This document shows, piece by piece, positions 8,577 through 17,667 of a DNA stretch of 64,000 nucleotides. The stretch is from positions 558,001 to 622,000 of the forward strand of contig NZ_FTOJ01000001.1 in NCBI RefSeq assembly GCF_900156685.1, read 5' to 3'. Position 1 is the first letter of the stretch; the number at the start of each line of letters is the position of its first letter. The notes under the pieces are model-generated. The model was given only the letters and a program-made list of their open reading frames with translations. It made no database searches and was not told where the DNA came from. The DNA is from Chryseobacterium piscicola. Its GTDB lineage: Bacteria > Bacteroidota > Bacteroidia > Flavobacteriales > Weeksellaceae. The position numbers were made by a program, and so were the translations under genes.

Positions 8577-8592
8577 TTAAAATTATCATCAA

Positions 8593-9159
8593 ATGAAAAA
8601 TCATATTTTACCAGCAATCAAACTGACTGCATTGTGCATCGTTCTTCTTGCTATTGTTTATCCGATATCCATCTGGGCGATTGCTCAGCTTTCACCTAAT
8701 AAGGGAAAAGGAGATTTAATTGAACATCATAATAAAACCTACTATTCTAATATAGGACAGTCTTTCACTACAGATCAATATTTCAATTCTCGTCCTTCAG
8801 CGGTTGATTACAATGCGGCTGGTTCTGGAGGAACTAACAAAGCTCCATCAAATGAAGAGTATTTGAAACAAATTCAGGCTCGTGTCGATACGATTTTGTT
8901 GAAAAATCCTGGAATCAAAAAGTCAGATATTCCGGCAGATTTAGTGACGGCCAGCGGAAGCGGATTAGATCCGAATTTTTCTGTACAGGCCGCGAAAATT
9001 CAGGTAAAAAGAATTGCCAAAATCAGAAATATGGATGAGGTAAAAATCAATGATCTAATTGCTCAGCAGACAGAAAAACCTCTGATTGGATTGTTTGGTC
9101 CTGAAAAAATCAATGTGCTAAAATTGAATATCGCACTCGACCAGTTAAGTGGAAAGTAA
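8593..9159 (+). CDS. kdpC: Potassium-transporting ATPase subunit C
   Basis: A 188-aa protein with one N-terminal membrane helix (about 9-31, IKLTALCIVLLAIVYPISIW) and a periplasmic domain. Family signatures include IGQSFTTDQYFNSRPSA, the SGSGLDPNFSVQAAKIQVKRIA segment (quoted here in part as SGSGLDPNFS) and the late LNIALD motif. Length fits KdpC (about 190). KdpC bridges KdpA and KdpB and supports ATP binding. The kdp order ABC is conserved. Confidence 0.96.
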   Translation: MKNHILPAIKLTALCIVLLAIVYPISIWAIAQLSPNKGKGDLIEHHNKTYYSNIGQSFTTDQYFNSRPSAVDYNAAGSGGTNKAPSNEEYLKQIQARVDTILLKNPGIKKSDIPADLVTASGSGLDPNFSVQAAKIQVKRIAKIRNMDEVKINDLIAQQTEKPLIGLFGPEKINVLKLNIALDQLSGK

Positions 9160-9235
9160 ATTTTAAATCAATATTTATCATCGTGAGTTTTATTTTTTTA
9201 AATAAAATCCCATCTTTTTCTTAAATTTAAATTAA

Positions 9236-10315
9236 ATGAAAAAAATACTATTTGTTTTGTTGGCAGTATGCGGTATCAGTGCATCTGCTCAAAACGATTC
9301 AATCGTTAAACCACTTACAATAAGCGGATACGCTGAGGTGTATTACACTGCAGATTTTAATAATCCTAAAAACAACAGCCGTCCTCCGTTTGTTTACAGT
9401 CACAATCGAAATAATGAGATCAATGTTAATTTGGCCTTCATTAAAGCGGCTTACAACACAGCAAATGTACGGGCCAATCTTGCTTTGGCAGTAGGAACGT
9501 ACATGAATGCCAATTACGCAGCAGAACAAGGCGTAATGAAAAATGTTTATGAAGCCAACGCTGGTTTGAAAATCTCCAAAAAACATAATCTATGGATTGA
9601 TGCCGGAGTTTTTCCATCCCATTTAGGATTTGAAAGTGCCATAGGAAAAGACAATTGGACACTTACGCGAAGTCTTTTTGCTGACAATTCGCCTTATTTT
9701 GAAACCGGTGCAAAAATTTCTTATACTTCAGAAAGTGGTAAATGGTTCGTAAGCGGTTTGGTACTCAACGGTTGGCAGCGTATCCAGAGAGTTGATGGCA
9801 ATTCTACACCTGCATTCGGACATCAGTTGACATTTAAACCGAATGAAAAATTCACCATAAACAGCAGTTCGTTCATTGGTAATGATAAACCAGACAGTAT
9901 TCGCCAGATGCGATATTTTCATAATCTGTATGCGGTGTATCAAATCAATAAAAAGCTGGGCGTTACTGCAGGTTTTGATATAGGAGCCGAACAGAAAGCA
10001 AAAGGAAGCGACCAGTATAATATTTGGTATACACCTGTTTTAATTGCAAAATATAACGCCACAGATAAATTGAGTTTTACAGCAAGAGGAGAATATTATC
10101 AGGATGAAAAAGGTGTTATTATTTCTACAGGTACAGAAAATGGCTTTAAAACGTTAGGGTATTCTTTCAATGCAGATTATCAGATTTTACCCAACCTTGT
10201 TTGGCGAACTGAAATCAGAAATTTAAACAATAAAGATGCTGTTTTTATGAACAGAGAGGAGGATTTTAATAAACAAAGTTTTACGGCGACTACAGCATTG
10301 GCTATTTCATTTTAG
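9236..10315 (+). CDS. Outer-membrane beta-barrel porin-like protein (BBP2-like)
   Basis: A 359-aa protein with a signal peptide (MKKILFVLLAVCGISASAQ) and long amphipathic strands throughout, ending TATTALAISF, with an aromatic terminal residue as in barrels. The pattern ISGYAEVYYTADFNNP, a central VGTYMNANYA segment and ending resemble the putative porin-2 (BBP2) family of Bacteroidota; the family call is from memory. It follows kdpC by 76 bp on the same strand with no clear terminator, so it may supply K+ passage across the outer membrane for the Kdp pump. That link is inference from position. Confidence 0.8.
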   Translation: MKKILFVLLAVCGISASAQNDSIVKPLTISGYAEVYYTADFNNPKNNSRPPFVYSHNRNNEINVNLAFIKAAYNTANVRANLALAVGTYMNANYAAEQGVMKNVYEANAGLKISKKHNLWIDAGVFPSHLGFESAIGKDNWTLTRSLFADNSPYFETGAKISYTSESGKWFVSGLVLNGWQRIQRVDGNSTPAFGHQLTFKPNEKFTINSSSFIGNDKPDSIRQMRYFHNLYAVYQINKKLGVTAGFDIGAEQKAKGSDQYNIWYTPVLIAKYNATDKLSFTARGEYYQDEKGVIISTGTENGFKTLGYSFNADYQILPNLVWRTEIRNLNNKDAVFMNREEDFNKQSFTATTALAISF

Positions 10316-10360
10316 TAATAATGAATAGGATCTTTGTTTAAATTTATTACCTATATAAAA

Positions 10361-10464
10361 TTGACCAAAATTATTTCCCAGGCCCTGAAGGGAGTGATTT
10401 TGGTCAATTTCAAGAGAGTTTTCCTCCCTTTAGGGCTGAGGTAAAGAAAAATTCTCTTGAAATT
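10361..10464. repeat. Paired-hairpin intergenic element with complementary loops
   Basis: Two adjacent hairpins. Hairpin 1 has arms TTGACCAAAAT (10361-10371) and ATTTTGGTCAA (10397-10407). Hairpin 2 has arms AATTTCAAGAGA (10406-10417) and TCTCTTGAAATT (10453-10464). The loop of the first holds CCCTGAAGGGAG (10383-10394), and the loop of the second holds CTCCCTTTAGGG (10424-10435), complementary to it except one G-T pair. The whole can also fold as one four-way structure. It lies in the 234-bp gap between the porin and kdpD genes and may be a repeat element or a structured RNA. Confidence 0.6.
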
Positions 10465-10549
10465 TATGTCTGAATGAAATTAAAAATCTCTCGTTGGTTT
10501 AAAAGATTTTACAAATGTCTTAGAAAAGAATTAAATCATTTTATTTAAA

Positions 10550-11677
10550 ATGAACGAATCAAGAAAATCCGCAGAAGAGTTTCTGCATCTCATCAACAGT
10601 TCAAAACGAGGTAAACTGAAAATTTACATCGGGATGAGCGCTGGAGTGGGGAAAACTTACAGAATGCTGCAGGAAGCTCATGTGCTTCTTCAAAACGGGA
10701 TTGATGTGAAAATAGGATATATAGAAACACACAATCGTAAAGAAACCCACGAACTCCTTGAAGGTCTTCCTATTATCCCGAGAAGAAAATTATTCTACAA
10801 AGGAAAAGAGCTGGATGAGCTGGATGTTCCGGCAACTATTGTTCTGCGCCCAGAGATTGTGATTATTGATGAGCTTGCCCATACCAATATAGAAGGAAGC
10901 AAAAATAAAAAAAGATGGCAGGATGTTTTTGAAATTTTGGATGCCGGAATTAATGTAATCACGGCGGTAAATATTCAGCATTTAGAAAGCTTAAACGATG
11001 AGGTGAAAGCTGTGACAGGAATTGAAGTCAATGAAAGAATTCCTGATACCGTTTTGGCTTCGGCGGATGAGGTGGTGAATATTGATCTTACTGCAGACGA
11101 GTTGATTACAAGATTAAAAGAAGGGAAAATTTACGAACAAAGTAAAATACCTTCTGCGTTGAGCAATTTTTTTAAGAATGAAAATATTCTTCAGCTTCGT
11201 GAGCTGGCGTTGAAAGAGGTAGCATCACAGGTTACCAGAAAAGTAGAAACCGAAATTATAACCGGAAAAACGTTAAGGAAAGAAAAATTTCTTGCTTGTA
11301 TCAGTTCAAATGAAACGACGGCTAAAAATGTAATCAGAAAAACGGCGAGACTGGCAAGTTATTACAATAGCCAGTGGTTTTTACTCTACGTTCAGGTTCC
11401 TCGTGAATCGGCTGATAGAATTGCGCTTAACAAGCAAAGACACTTGATTAATAATTTTAAACTGGCTACCGAATTGGGCGCAGAAATCATAAAAATTCAA
11501 AGTAAAAATATTGCAATGACCATTATGGAGCAGTGCGAAGAACGTAAAATTACAACGGTATGCATCGGCAAACCCCATTTGGATATTTGGAGGATTATTT
11601 TGGCAACAGACACTTTTAATTCCTTACTGAAAAGACTTTCAAAACAAAACGTAGATTTAGTAATTTTGTCGCAATGA
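10550..11677 (+). CDS. kdpD: KdpD-type sensor lacking the kinase domain
   Basis: A 375-aa protein equal to the cytoplasmic N-terminal part of KdpD. Walker A GMSAGVGKT is at 28-36 and the KdpD Walker B with IIDELAHTN near 105-113. A universal-stress-protein-like domain follows (about 250-375, FLACISSNETTAKNVIRKTA region). Full KdpD proteins (about 890 aa) continue with four membrane helices, GAF and histidine kinase; here the protein stops. The next gene overlaps it by 4 bp and codes for a separate membrane kinase, so the two likely work as one sensor. The start ATG at 10550 matches the family. Confidence 0.9.
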   Translation: MNESRKSAEEFLHLINSSKRGKLKIYIGMSAGVGKTYRMLQEAHVLLQNGIDVKIGYIETHNRKETHELLEGLPIIPRRKLFYKGKELDELDVPATIVLRPEIVIIDELAHTNIEGSKNKKRWQDVFEILDAGINVITAVNIQHLESLNDEVKAVTGIEVNERIPDTVLASADEVVNIDLTADELITRLKEGKIYEQSKIPSALSNFFKNENILQLRELALKEVASQVTRKVETEIITGKTLRKEKFLACISSNETTAKNVIRKTARLASYYNSQWFLLYVQVPRESADRIALNKQRHLINNFKLATELGAEIIKIQSKNIAMTIMEQCEERKITTVCIGKPHLDIWRIILATDTFNSLLKRLSKQNVDLVILSQ

Positions 11678-13410
11678 AAATTAAAGCAAAGCTTAATGCA
11701 GGAGTAGGTCTGCTGTTTTTTATGATAATTGTACTGTCAACTTTAGGAGGATGGTTTATTTATCAGCTGAAAAAAGATACCCAAAATATCCTTACAGACA
11801 ACTACAATACATTGCAATACTCTCGAAATATGCTGTTGTCGCTCGAAGAAATAGGGAAAGAACCGATTGCGTTATCAGAATTTCAAAAAAACCTTAACCT
11901 TCAACGTAAGAATATTACAGAAAGTGGAGAAAAAGAAGCCACTCAAAATATTAATGATCATTTTTCTGATTTAAAAATTGACACAGGAAATCTAAACCTA
12001 CATTCAGCCATCCGGAAAGATATTGCTGAGCTAATGCAGCTGAATATGAACGCCATCCAGATCAAAAGCGGAATTGCCAATACCACTGCAGAAAATGCAA
12101 TTGCAGTGATTTCCATCGCAGGCACTTTTTGCTTTCTTATTGCGTTTATTTTAATGGTTAATTTGCCGGCCAATATTTCAAATCCGATTCGTGAATTGAC
12201 TTCTAGCATTCATCAGATTGCCAACCAAAATTACAGACAACGGGTACAGTTTGAAAGTAATAGTGAGTTTGGCGAATTGGCAAGGTCATTTAATACCATG
12301 GCGGAAAAACTTCAGGAATATTCTGAAAGCAGAATTGATAAAATTTTAAAAGGAAAAAAAAGAATTGAAACCTTGATCGACAATATGCACGATGCCGTAA
12401 TTGGGATTGACGAAAACAGAAAAGTTCTTTTCGTAAATGATGAAGCATTAAAAATTTCTGGTCTTAAAAGAACCAATTTTGTGGGGCAACAGATTCAGGA
12501 TGTTGCCGTTACAAACGATCTTGTAAGAGCTTTAATTAAAGAAATCATCAATCCGGAATCAAAAAACGAGGCTTCAGATTTTTTTAAAATATTTGTAGAA
12601 GGCAAAGAAAATTATTTTGATAAAGATATTGTTGATATCAATGTAGTTCCTACAGGAGAAACCGAAAGTCGCTTTATAGGCCAGGTAATTATGTTAAGAA
12701 ATATTACTCCTTTTAAAGAATTGGATTTAGCTAAAACACGTTTCATAGGCACGGTTTCACATGAATTTAAAACGCCAATTTCTTCCATTCAAATGGGGTT
12801 ACAACTCTTAAACAATGAAAAGATAGGCAGCCTGAATGAAGAGCAGCAAAATCTTTTGAGTGGCATTAATGATGATGCATTAAGATTACTAAAGATTACA
12901 GGAGAATTATTGAATATTGCCCAACTAGAGACAGGTGTGTCGCAATTTCATATTCGTCCGGTTGATATAAATTCCCTCGTTCAAGAGGTAATTAGCGCCA
13001 ATAAATCTGCAACAGATAAAAAGCAAATAACCATCATAACTGAAGTAGATTCTCTGCAAAAAACACTCTCAGCTGATGAAGAGAAAACGCTTTGGGTTCT
13101 TAATAATCTTGTATCCAATGCAATTCGGTACAGCAATGAGAAATCTGATATTAAAATTCAAGTAAAAACACTTGATTCTGATAAGGTTAAGTTTTCGGTT
13201 GTAGACAAAGGATTGGGAATTGAAAAACAGTATTTAAAGGAGATTTTCACGAGATATTTTCGTGTTCCCGGAACCAATACAGAAGGTAACGGCTTAGGAT
13301 TGAGCATTAGTAAAGAATTTATTGAAGCACAAGGAGGAACAATTGGGGTTGAAAGTGAGATTGGTGTAGGAAGTACTTTTTATTTTATTCTTAAATCAAA
13401 ACATATTTAA
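11674..13410 (+). CDS. Membrane sensor histidine kinase (HAMP-PAS-HisKA-HATPase), partner of KdpD
   Basis: A 578-aa kinase with membrane helices at about 10-31 and 143-165 flanking a periplasmic helical domain, then HAMP (about 166-220), PAS (about 228-345), HisKA with phosphoacceptor H363 (VSHEFKTP) and a HATPase domain with N box NNLVSNAIRYS, G1 DKGLGI and G2 GNGLGLS. Its start overlaps the KdpD stop (ATGA), so the genes are translationally coupled. It supplies the kinase missing from KdpD and most likely phosphorylates the sigma-54 regulator at 2331-3683. A terminator ends the operon. Confidence 0.92.
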   Translation: MKIKAKLNAGVGLLFFMIIVLSTLGGWFIYQLKKDTQNILTDNYNTLQYSRNMLLSLEEIGKEPIALSEFQKNLNLQRKNITESGEKEATQNINDHFSDLKIDTGNLNLHSAIRKDIAELMQLNMNAIQIKSGIANTTAENAIAVISIAGTFCFLIAFILMVNLPANISNPIRELTSSIHQIANQNYRQRVQFESNSEFGELARSFNTMAEKLQEYSESRIDKILKGKKRIETLIDNMHDAVIGIDENRKVLFVNDEALKISGLKRTNFVGQQIQDVAVTNDLVRALIKEIINPESKNEASDFFKIFVEGKENYFDKDIVDINVVPTGETESRFIGQVIMLRNITPFKELDLAKTRFIGTVSHEFKTPISSIQMGLQLLNNEKIGSLNEEQQNLLSGINDDALRLLKITGELLNIAQLETGVSQFHIRPVDINSLVQEVISANKSATDKKQITIITEVDSLQKTLSADEEKTLWVLNNLVSNAIRYSNEKSDIKIQVKTLDSDKVKFSVVDKGLGIEKQYLKEIFTRYFRVPGTNTEGNGLGLSISKEFIEAQGGTIGVESEIGVGSTFYFILKSKHI

Positions 13411-13424
13411 AAAAAACAAAATAG

Positions 13425-13456
13425 AACAAAAGCCCTCCAAACGGAGGGCTTTTGTT
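13425..13456. terminator. Terminator of the kdp sensor operon
   Basis: Fourteen-base arms AACAAAAGCCCTCC (13425-13438) and GGAGGGCTTTTGTT (13443-13456) with a 4-base loop. It also lies 3' of the minus-strand tRNA-Glu at 13470, so it can end transcription from both sides. Confidence 0.9.
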
Positions 13457-13469
13457 GCTTTTAATGGTG

Positions 13470-13541
13470 TAGTCTATAGGAGAATCGAACTCCTGTTGCA
13501 AGGATGAAAACCTTGAGTCCTTACCACTAGACGAATAGACC
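13470..13541 (-). tRNA. tRNA-Glu (UUC), divergent third gene
   Basis: The minus strand folds with acceptor GGTCTAT/ATAGACT, anticodon stem CAAGG/CCTTG and loop TTTTCAT (anticodon TTC). The discriminator is A and CCA is not encoded. It shares anticodon and loop with the two copies at 942 and 1081 but differs in acceptor, anticodon and T stems. Confidence 0.95.
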
Positions 13542-13596
13542 AAATTTTGAGGATGCAAAAGTATTGATTAACATTTACACTTCAAAATTATATTTC

Positions 13597-14886
13597 TTAT
13601 TTATACATTTTCTGAATAATTGTATTCTTAATACCCTTTGCTTCAAGATCAGCCTGAAGTTTTACAGCGTCTTCCAAAGAATACACTTTTCCGTAAGTAT
13701 AGTAGAACACTCCGTTCATTTTATTTCTCTCAACATCTTTTAAAGTCTGTAGAATGTGAGAGTTGGCACTTAACTTATCTTTTCCTACATAAACTTCTAT
13801 GTTATAATAGCCAGTATTTAATTTTTGATTTGGCATGAAACCTACTGCATACGCATTTTTGAAGCCTGCATCTTTAGCTGTTTTGATGTTTTGATCTTTT
13901 ATAGATGCCATATTGGTGACGCTATAGTAGTATTTGTAAACGCCGCCTTCTTTCATAGATAATATATAATTTAAACCATGAAATGCAGGATCACCTTCGT
14001 TATATTTAATAGAGGTAGTCATCAATAATATTCTGAAATCATTTTTTAGAGGAACTTCAACTGGCTTTTCTGGCTCTGGTTTTTTATTAGAAGATACATT
14101 TCCTGTTTTTCTGTCGTAAGCTTTTTTATAATCGACAATTGCCAAATAAATACTTTCGGCAATTTCTTCTTGGCCTTTCTCGGATGCCAAATAATGGCTT
14201 TCTTCTGGGTGATTGATGAATCCTGTTTCTATAAGTACCGATGGCATTGCATTCATCCTCAAAACGTGAAGGTTCTTTTGAAAAACGCCACGCGAAAATC
14301 TTTTATCTCTATTCACAAAATTTCCTTCTACCAAACCTCCCAAAAGTGAGCTTGCCTCTAGATATTTACTTTGTTGAAGTTTTAGTGCAATAAGAGATTC
14401 TGGAGAACTTTGGTTATAAGATCCGAAGATTTGTTTGTCTTTTTCATCCAAATAGATCACATCATTTTCACGCTTAGCTACCTCAAGATTTTCTCCGTTT
14501 TGGTTGGGACCTTGCACGAAAGTTTCTGTACCATACGCCGTATTCCTTGCTGCAGAATTACAATGAATAGACACGAAAAGATCGGCTTTGCTTCTGTTGG
14601 CAAGATTAGTACGATCAGAAAGCGAAGGGAATTCATCTATTTTTCTAGTATAAATGATTTTGAAATCTTTATTTTTTTCGAGCTTAGCGCCAATTTTCAA
14701 AGTAATTGCGAGTGTGACATCTTTTTCTGCTATACGGCCAATATCTTCGTAAGAACGATACGCACCGTGGTCGCTTCCGCCATGTCCTGCATCCAAAACT
14801 ATGGTGAATTTCTTCTGAGAAAATGCAAAACTAGAGAAAACGACAAGCAGAAATGCTAAAATTATTTTAAATTTTGATTGGTACAT
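13597..14886 (-). CDS. N-acetylmuramoyl-L-alanine amidase (Amidase_3) with C-terminal SPOR-like region
   Basis: A 429-aa secreted zinc amidase that cleaves the amide bond between muramic acid and the stem peptide of murein. The signal peptide is about 1-23. The catalytic domain holds the ligands H35 (LDAGHGG), E54 and H108 (SIHCN) and the catalytic E220 (LIETGF). The last 150 residues contain GYYNIEVYVGKDK and YYTYGKVYSLEDAVKLQ, resembling SPOR-type glycan-binding repeats. It is divergently transcribed from lptD; both genes act on the cell envelope. Confidence 0.93.
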   Translation of the reverse strand: MYQSKFKIILAFLLVVFSSFAFSQKKFTIVLDAGHGGSDHGAYRSYEDIGRIAEKDVTLAITLKIGAKLEKNKDFKIIYTRKIDEFPSLSDRTNLANRSKADLFVSIHCNSAARNTAYGTETFVQGPNQNGENLEVAKRENDVIYLDEKDKQIFGSYNQSSPESLIALKLQQSKYLEASSLLGGLVEGNFVNRDKRFSRGVFQKNLHVLRMNAMPSVLIETGFINHPEESHYLASEKGQEEIAESIYLAIVDYKKAYDRKTGNVSSNKKPEPEKPVEVPLKNDFRILLMTTSIKYNEGDPAFHGLNYILSMKEGGVYKYYYSVTNMASIKDQNIKTAKDAGFKNAYAVGFMPNQKLNTGYYNIEVYVGKDKLSANSHILQTLKDVERNKMNGVFYYTYGKVYSLEDAVKLQADLEAKGIKNTIIQKMYK

Positions 14887-14908
14887 CTTTAAGTTTTAAA
14901 AATTATAC

Positions 14909-14916
14909 TAATTTTG
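14909..14916 (+). promoter_or_regulatory. Candidate -7 element of the lptD promoter
   Basis: TAATTTTG (14909-14916) fits TAnnTTTG. It overlaps a potential TTG start at 14914, which argues that the real lptD start is downstream, at 14941. No clear -33 TTTG was seen. Confidence 0.4.
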
Positions 14917-14940
14917 AGCCAAATTATATCAAAACAAAAA

Positions 14941-17562
14941 TTGGACAAAACCGTCTTCAAAAATATATTACAAATTCTAATTATCCTAATTTTTAACAAT
15001 TTTTTAGCACAACAAGTGCCAGAGAAATTGCAAAAAAGTATGATGGTAAAAGATACGATAGCAAAAGCTGCCAATGATACCATCAAAAAAAAGGATACTA
15101 TAGTTCTTCCAAAAGAGTCTTTGGAAGATGTTTTGCGTACAAAAGCTGATTCTAAAAGAAGAGATGTACCGAAAAAAATGATTTATCTGGTTCAAAATGC
15201 ACAGGTAAAATATCAGGATATGCAAATTGATGCAGATTATATCTCTATTGATGAGGAGAAAAACATCATTTTTGCAAGAGGAAAACTAGATTCTCTAGGA
15301 AAAGTAACAGAATTAGCAAAAGTAGATCAAGCCGGAAAAAAATATGAGGTAGAAAGTTTCAGTTACAATACAAAAACGAGAGAAGCAATTGCCTATAACG
15401 CAAGAACAGAGGAAAGCGAAGGTTTAATTGTTGCCATCAAAACTAAAAAGTATAATGATTCTGTCTTTGTAATGAGAAATGCAGAGTTTACTACAGATAA
15501 ATATTACATTGATAAAAAAGATTCTAGACCAGATTATCATCTTCTCGCCTCTCACATCAAGATGCAAAAAGGAAAAAACAGCTCAACGCTGATTGTTGGC
15601 CCTGCCCAAATGTATATTGAAGATGTTCCCACGCCTTTGGTAATGCCATTTGCAATATTGCCATTTTCTGATAAACGTTCTGCGGGAATTTTGATTCCGA
15701 GTTTTGGGGAAAGGGAAGATGTGGGGTTTTTCTTGAATGGTTTGGGGTATTATCAACCGATTGGGGAGCATTTTGACCTGAAAGTTTTAGCTGATATTTA
15801 TACCAAAGGAAGCTGGACACTCCGCCCGGAGATGAATTATGTAAAAAAATACCGCTATACTGGTAATTTCTCTGCAGACATAGGTACTACTGTTCGTGGT
15901 ATCAAAGGTCTTGATAATTACGGCAAAACAGGTACCTACAGAATAGCATGGAGACATAGTCAGGATACCAAGGCTAATCCGTTTTTAACGTTTTCGGCTT
16001 CTGTAGATGTAACAAGCCAGACTTTTTATAACAATACGGTTAATAATAACTATATTATGGATCAAAGTGTGCTTAGAACACAGCAGAATTCTACACTTAC
16101 ACTTACAAAAAGATTCCTAACGCTACCGGTTTCCATTACTGCTACAGGATCCTACAACCAAAATTTTGCCACAGGTTTGGCAGATCTTCGCCTTCCTCAG
16201 ATGAATATAGCCATCAACCAATTTTATTTATTCAAATCTAAAACAGGTGTAAGACAAGGTCTTTTAGAAAATATTACAGTAAATACAGGTATTAACCTTA
16301 CCAACGCTGTTAGTACAGGGGAAGGAGAATTATTCACTAAAGCAATGTGGGATAAACTGCAGACCGGTGTGAAAAATAATGTTGCGTTGGGAACTAATAC
16401 CACAATAGCAAAATATTTTACATTTACTTTAGGAGCCAATTTTGATAATGCCCTAACTACTAAAACGCTTACCAGATTTTATGATCCTGTAGAAAATGTA
16501 GTGGTAGACAAGGTTAATAAAAAAGTGGCAGCTTATTCTACATTTAATACGAGTGCTTCTTTGCAAACTACTTTGTACGGAATGCTGAATTTTAAAAAAG
16601 GGGGTGCTGTAGAGGCTATTCGTCACATGGTAATGCCAAGTTTAAGTTTTTCTTATGCCCCAGATTTTGGCTCGCCAGGTTTTGGATATTTTAGAAATTA
16701 TTATGATGCTGCAGGAGCTCTCATGCCTTACTCTATTTTTGATAACGGAATTGTAGGAAGTCCAAGTGCAGGAGAAGTTGGTGCTTTAGGTTATAGTATT
16801 GCGAATAATATCGAAATGAAAATTAAATCTAAAAGCGATTCTACCGGAGTGAAAAAAATTAAAATTTTTGAATCTCTCAATATTAACGGTAACTACAATT
16901 TTTTAGCAAAATCTCATCCTTTTTCAATAATTACAGTAAATGGGCAGACTTCACTTTTTGATAGTAAATTGAGTATAAACACAAGTTTAGCTATTGAACC
17001 GTATAAGATTTTATTTATACCTGGCCAAAACGATGGTATCAGAACTGAAGATTTTGGATCTTTTAGCGTGCAGGGTTTTAATGTGCAGATGTCTTATCCA
17101 TTGAGCAGCGAAATTTTTGCAAAAAAAGGAGAAAAGAAAGATTATAAAAAACTCTACGATAAAAAAGGAGAAATTCGAAATGAAAATTATTATTTTGATA
17201 ATGATAATTATGCTCATTTCGACCAAAGTTGGAGTTTAAATGTAAATGCCAGTTACCAATATACAAAAGGTTTGTTGAGGGAAGGTACCAGAATTGCATC
17301 CGTAGGTTTAGACGGAAACATGAAGCTCACACCTTATTGGAACGTTACTGGTAGTACGCACTACGATATGATTACGGGTAAATTAGCATACACAAGAATT
17401 GGTTTTGCAAGAGATCAGCGTAGTTTTACCATCAATTTTAATTGGGTTCCCTTCGGGCAATACAAAGTGTATGATTTCTTCATCGGTATTAAAGCGAATA
17501 TCTTAAGCGATGCTCTGAAATATAAAGATAGAAGTTTCACACAGCCAAATGCTCCGTTCTAA
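14941..17562 (+). CDS. lptD: LPS-assembly outer-membrane protein LptD
   Basis: A long outer-membrane protein (873 aa from 14941): a signal peptide (DKTVFKNILQILIILIFNNF), then an OstA/LptA-like periplasmic domain (about 70-200, with repeats such as ISIDEEKNIIFARGKLDS) and a large barrel (about 220-873). Family features include PFAILPFSDKRSAGILIPSFG. LptD with LptE inserts lipopolysaccharide into the outer leaflet. No ATG exists at the 5' end. TTG at 14914 overlaps the likely -7 promoter element, so TTG at 14941 was chosen. Length fits Bacteroidota LptD. Confidence 0.9.
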   Translation: MDKTVFKNILQILIILIFNNFLAQQVPEKLQKSMMVKDTIAKAANDTIKKKDTIVLPKESLEDVLRTKADSKRRDVPKKMIYLVQNAQVKYQDMQIDADYISIDEEKNIIFARGKLDSLGKVTELAKVDQAGKKYEVESFSYNTKTREAIAYNARTEESEGLIVAIKTKKYNDSVFVMRNAEFTTDKYYIDKKDSRPDYHLLASHIKMQKGKNSSTLIVGPAQMYIEDVPTPLVMPFAILPFSDKRSAGILIPSFGEREDVGFFLNGLGYYQPIGEHFDLKVLADIYTKGSWTLRPEMNYVKKYRYTGNFSADIGTTVRGIKGLDNYGKTGTYRIAWRHSQDTKANPFLTFSASVDVTSQTFYNNTVNNNYIMDQSVLRTQQNSTLTLTKRFLTLPVSITATGSYNQNFATGLADLRLPQMNIAINQFYLFKSKTGVRQGLLENITVNTGINLTNAVSTGEGELFTKAMWDKLQTGVKNNVALGTNTTIAKYFTFTLGANFDNALTTKTLTRFYDPVENVVVDKVNKKVAAYSTFNTSASLQTTLYGMLNFKKGGAVEAIRHMVMPSLSFSYAPDFGSPGFGYFRNYYDAAGALMPYSIFDNGIVGSPSAGEVGALGYSIANNIEMKIKSKSDSTGVKKIKIFESLNINGNYNFLAKSHPFSIITVNGQTSLFDSKLSINTSLAIEPYKILFIPGQNDGIRTEDFGSFSVQGFNVQMSYPLSSEIFAKKGEKKDYKKLYDKKGEIRNENYYFDNDNYAHFDQSWSLNVNASYQYTKGLLREGTRIASVGLDGNMKLTPYWNVTGSTHYDMITGKLAYTRIGFARDQRSFTINFNWVPFGQYKVYDFFIGIKANILSDALKYKDRSFTQPNAPF

Positions 17563-17590
17563 GATCATATTTTATTTGAATTAGAAATTT

Positions 17591-17598
17591 TATATTTG
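17591..17598 (+). promoter_or_regulatory. Candidate -7 element of the ridA promoter
   Basis: TATATTTG followed by CA, 70 bp before the ridA start, fits TAnnTTTG. No TTTG was found at the expected 19-21 bases upstream. Confidence 0.4.
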
Positions 17599-17667
17599 CA
17601 TCTGGAGAAATGAGGGTAATTAAACATTAATTATTTTTACATATCAAAAATTAATAATAATCTATAA

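Noticed and set aside
13597..13838. Plus-strand frame antisense to the amidase C-terminus
   Set aside because: Shadow of the coding strand; no start context and unusual composition.
14410..14859. 149-codon plus-strand frame inside the amidase gene
   Set aside because: It is antisense to conserved catalytic motifs of the amidase and has no independent support.
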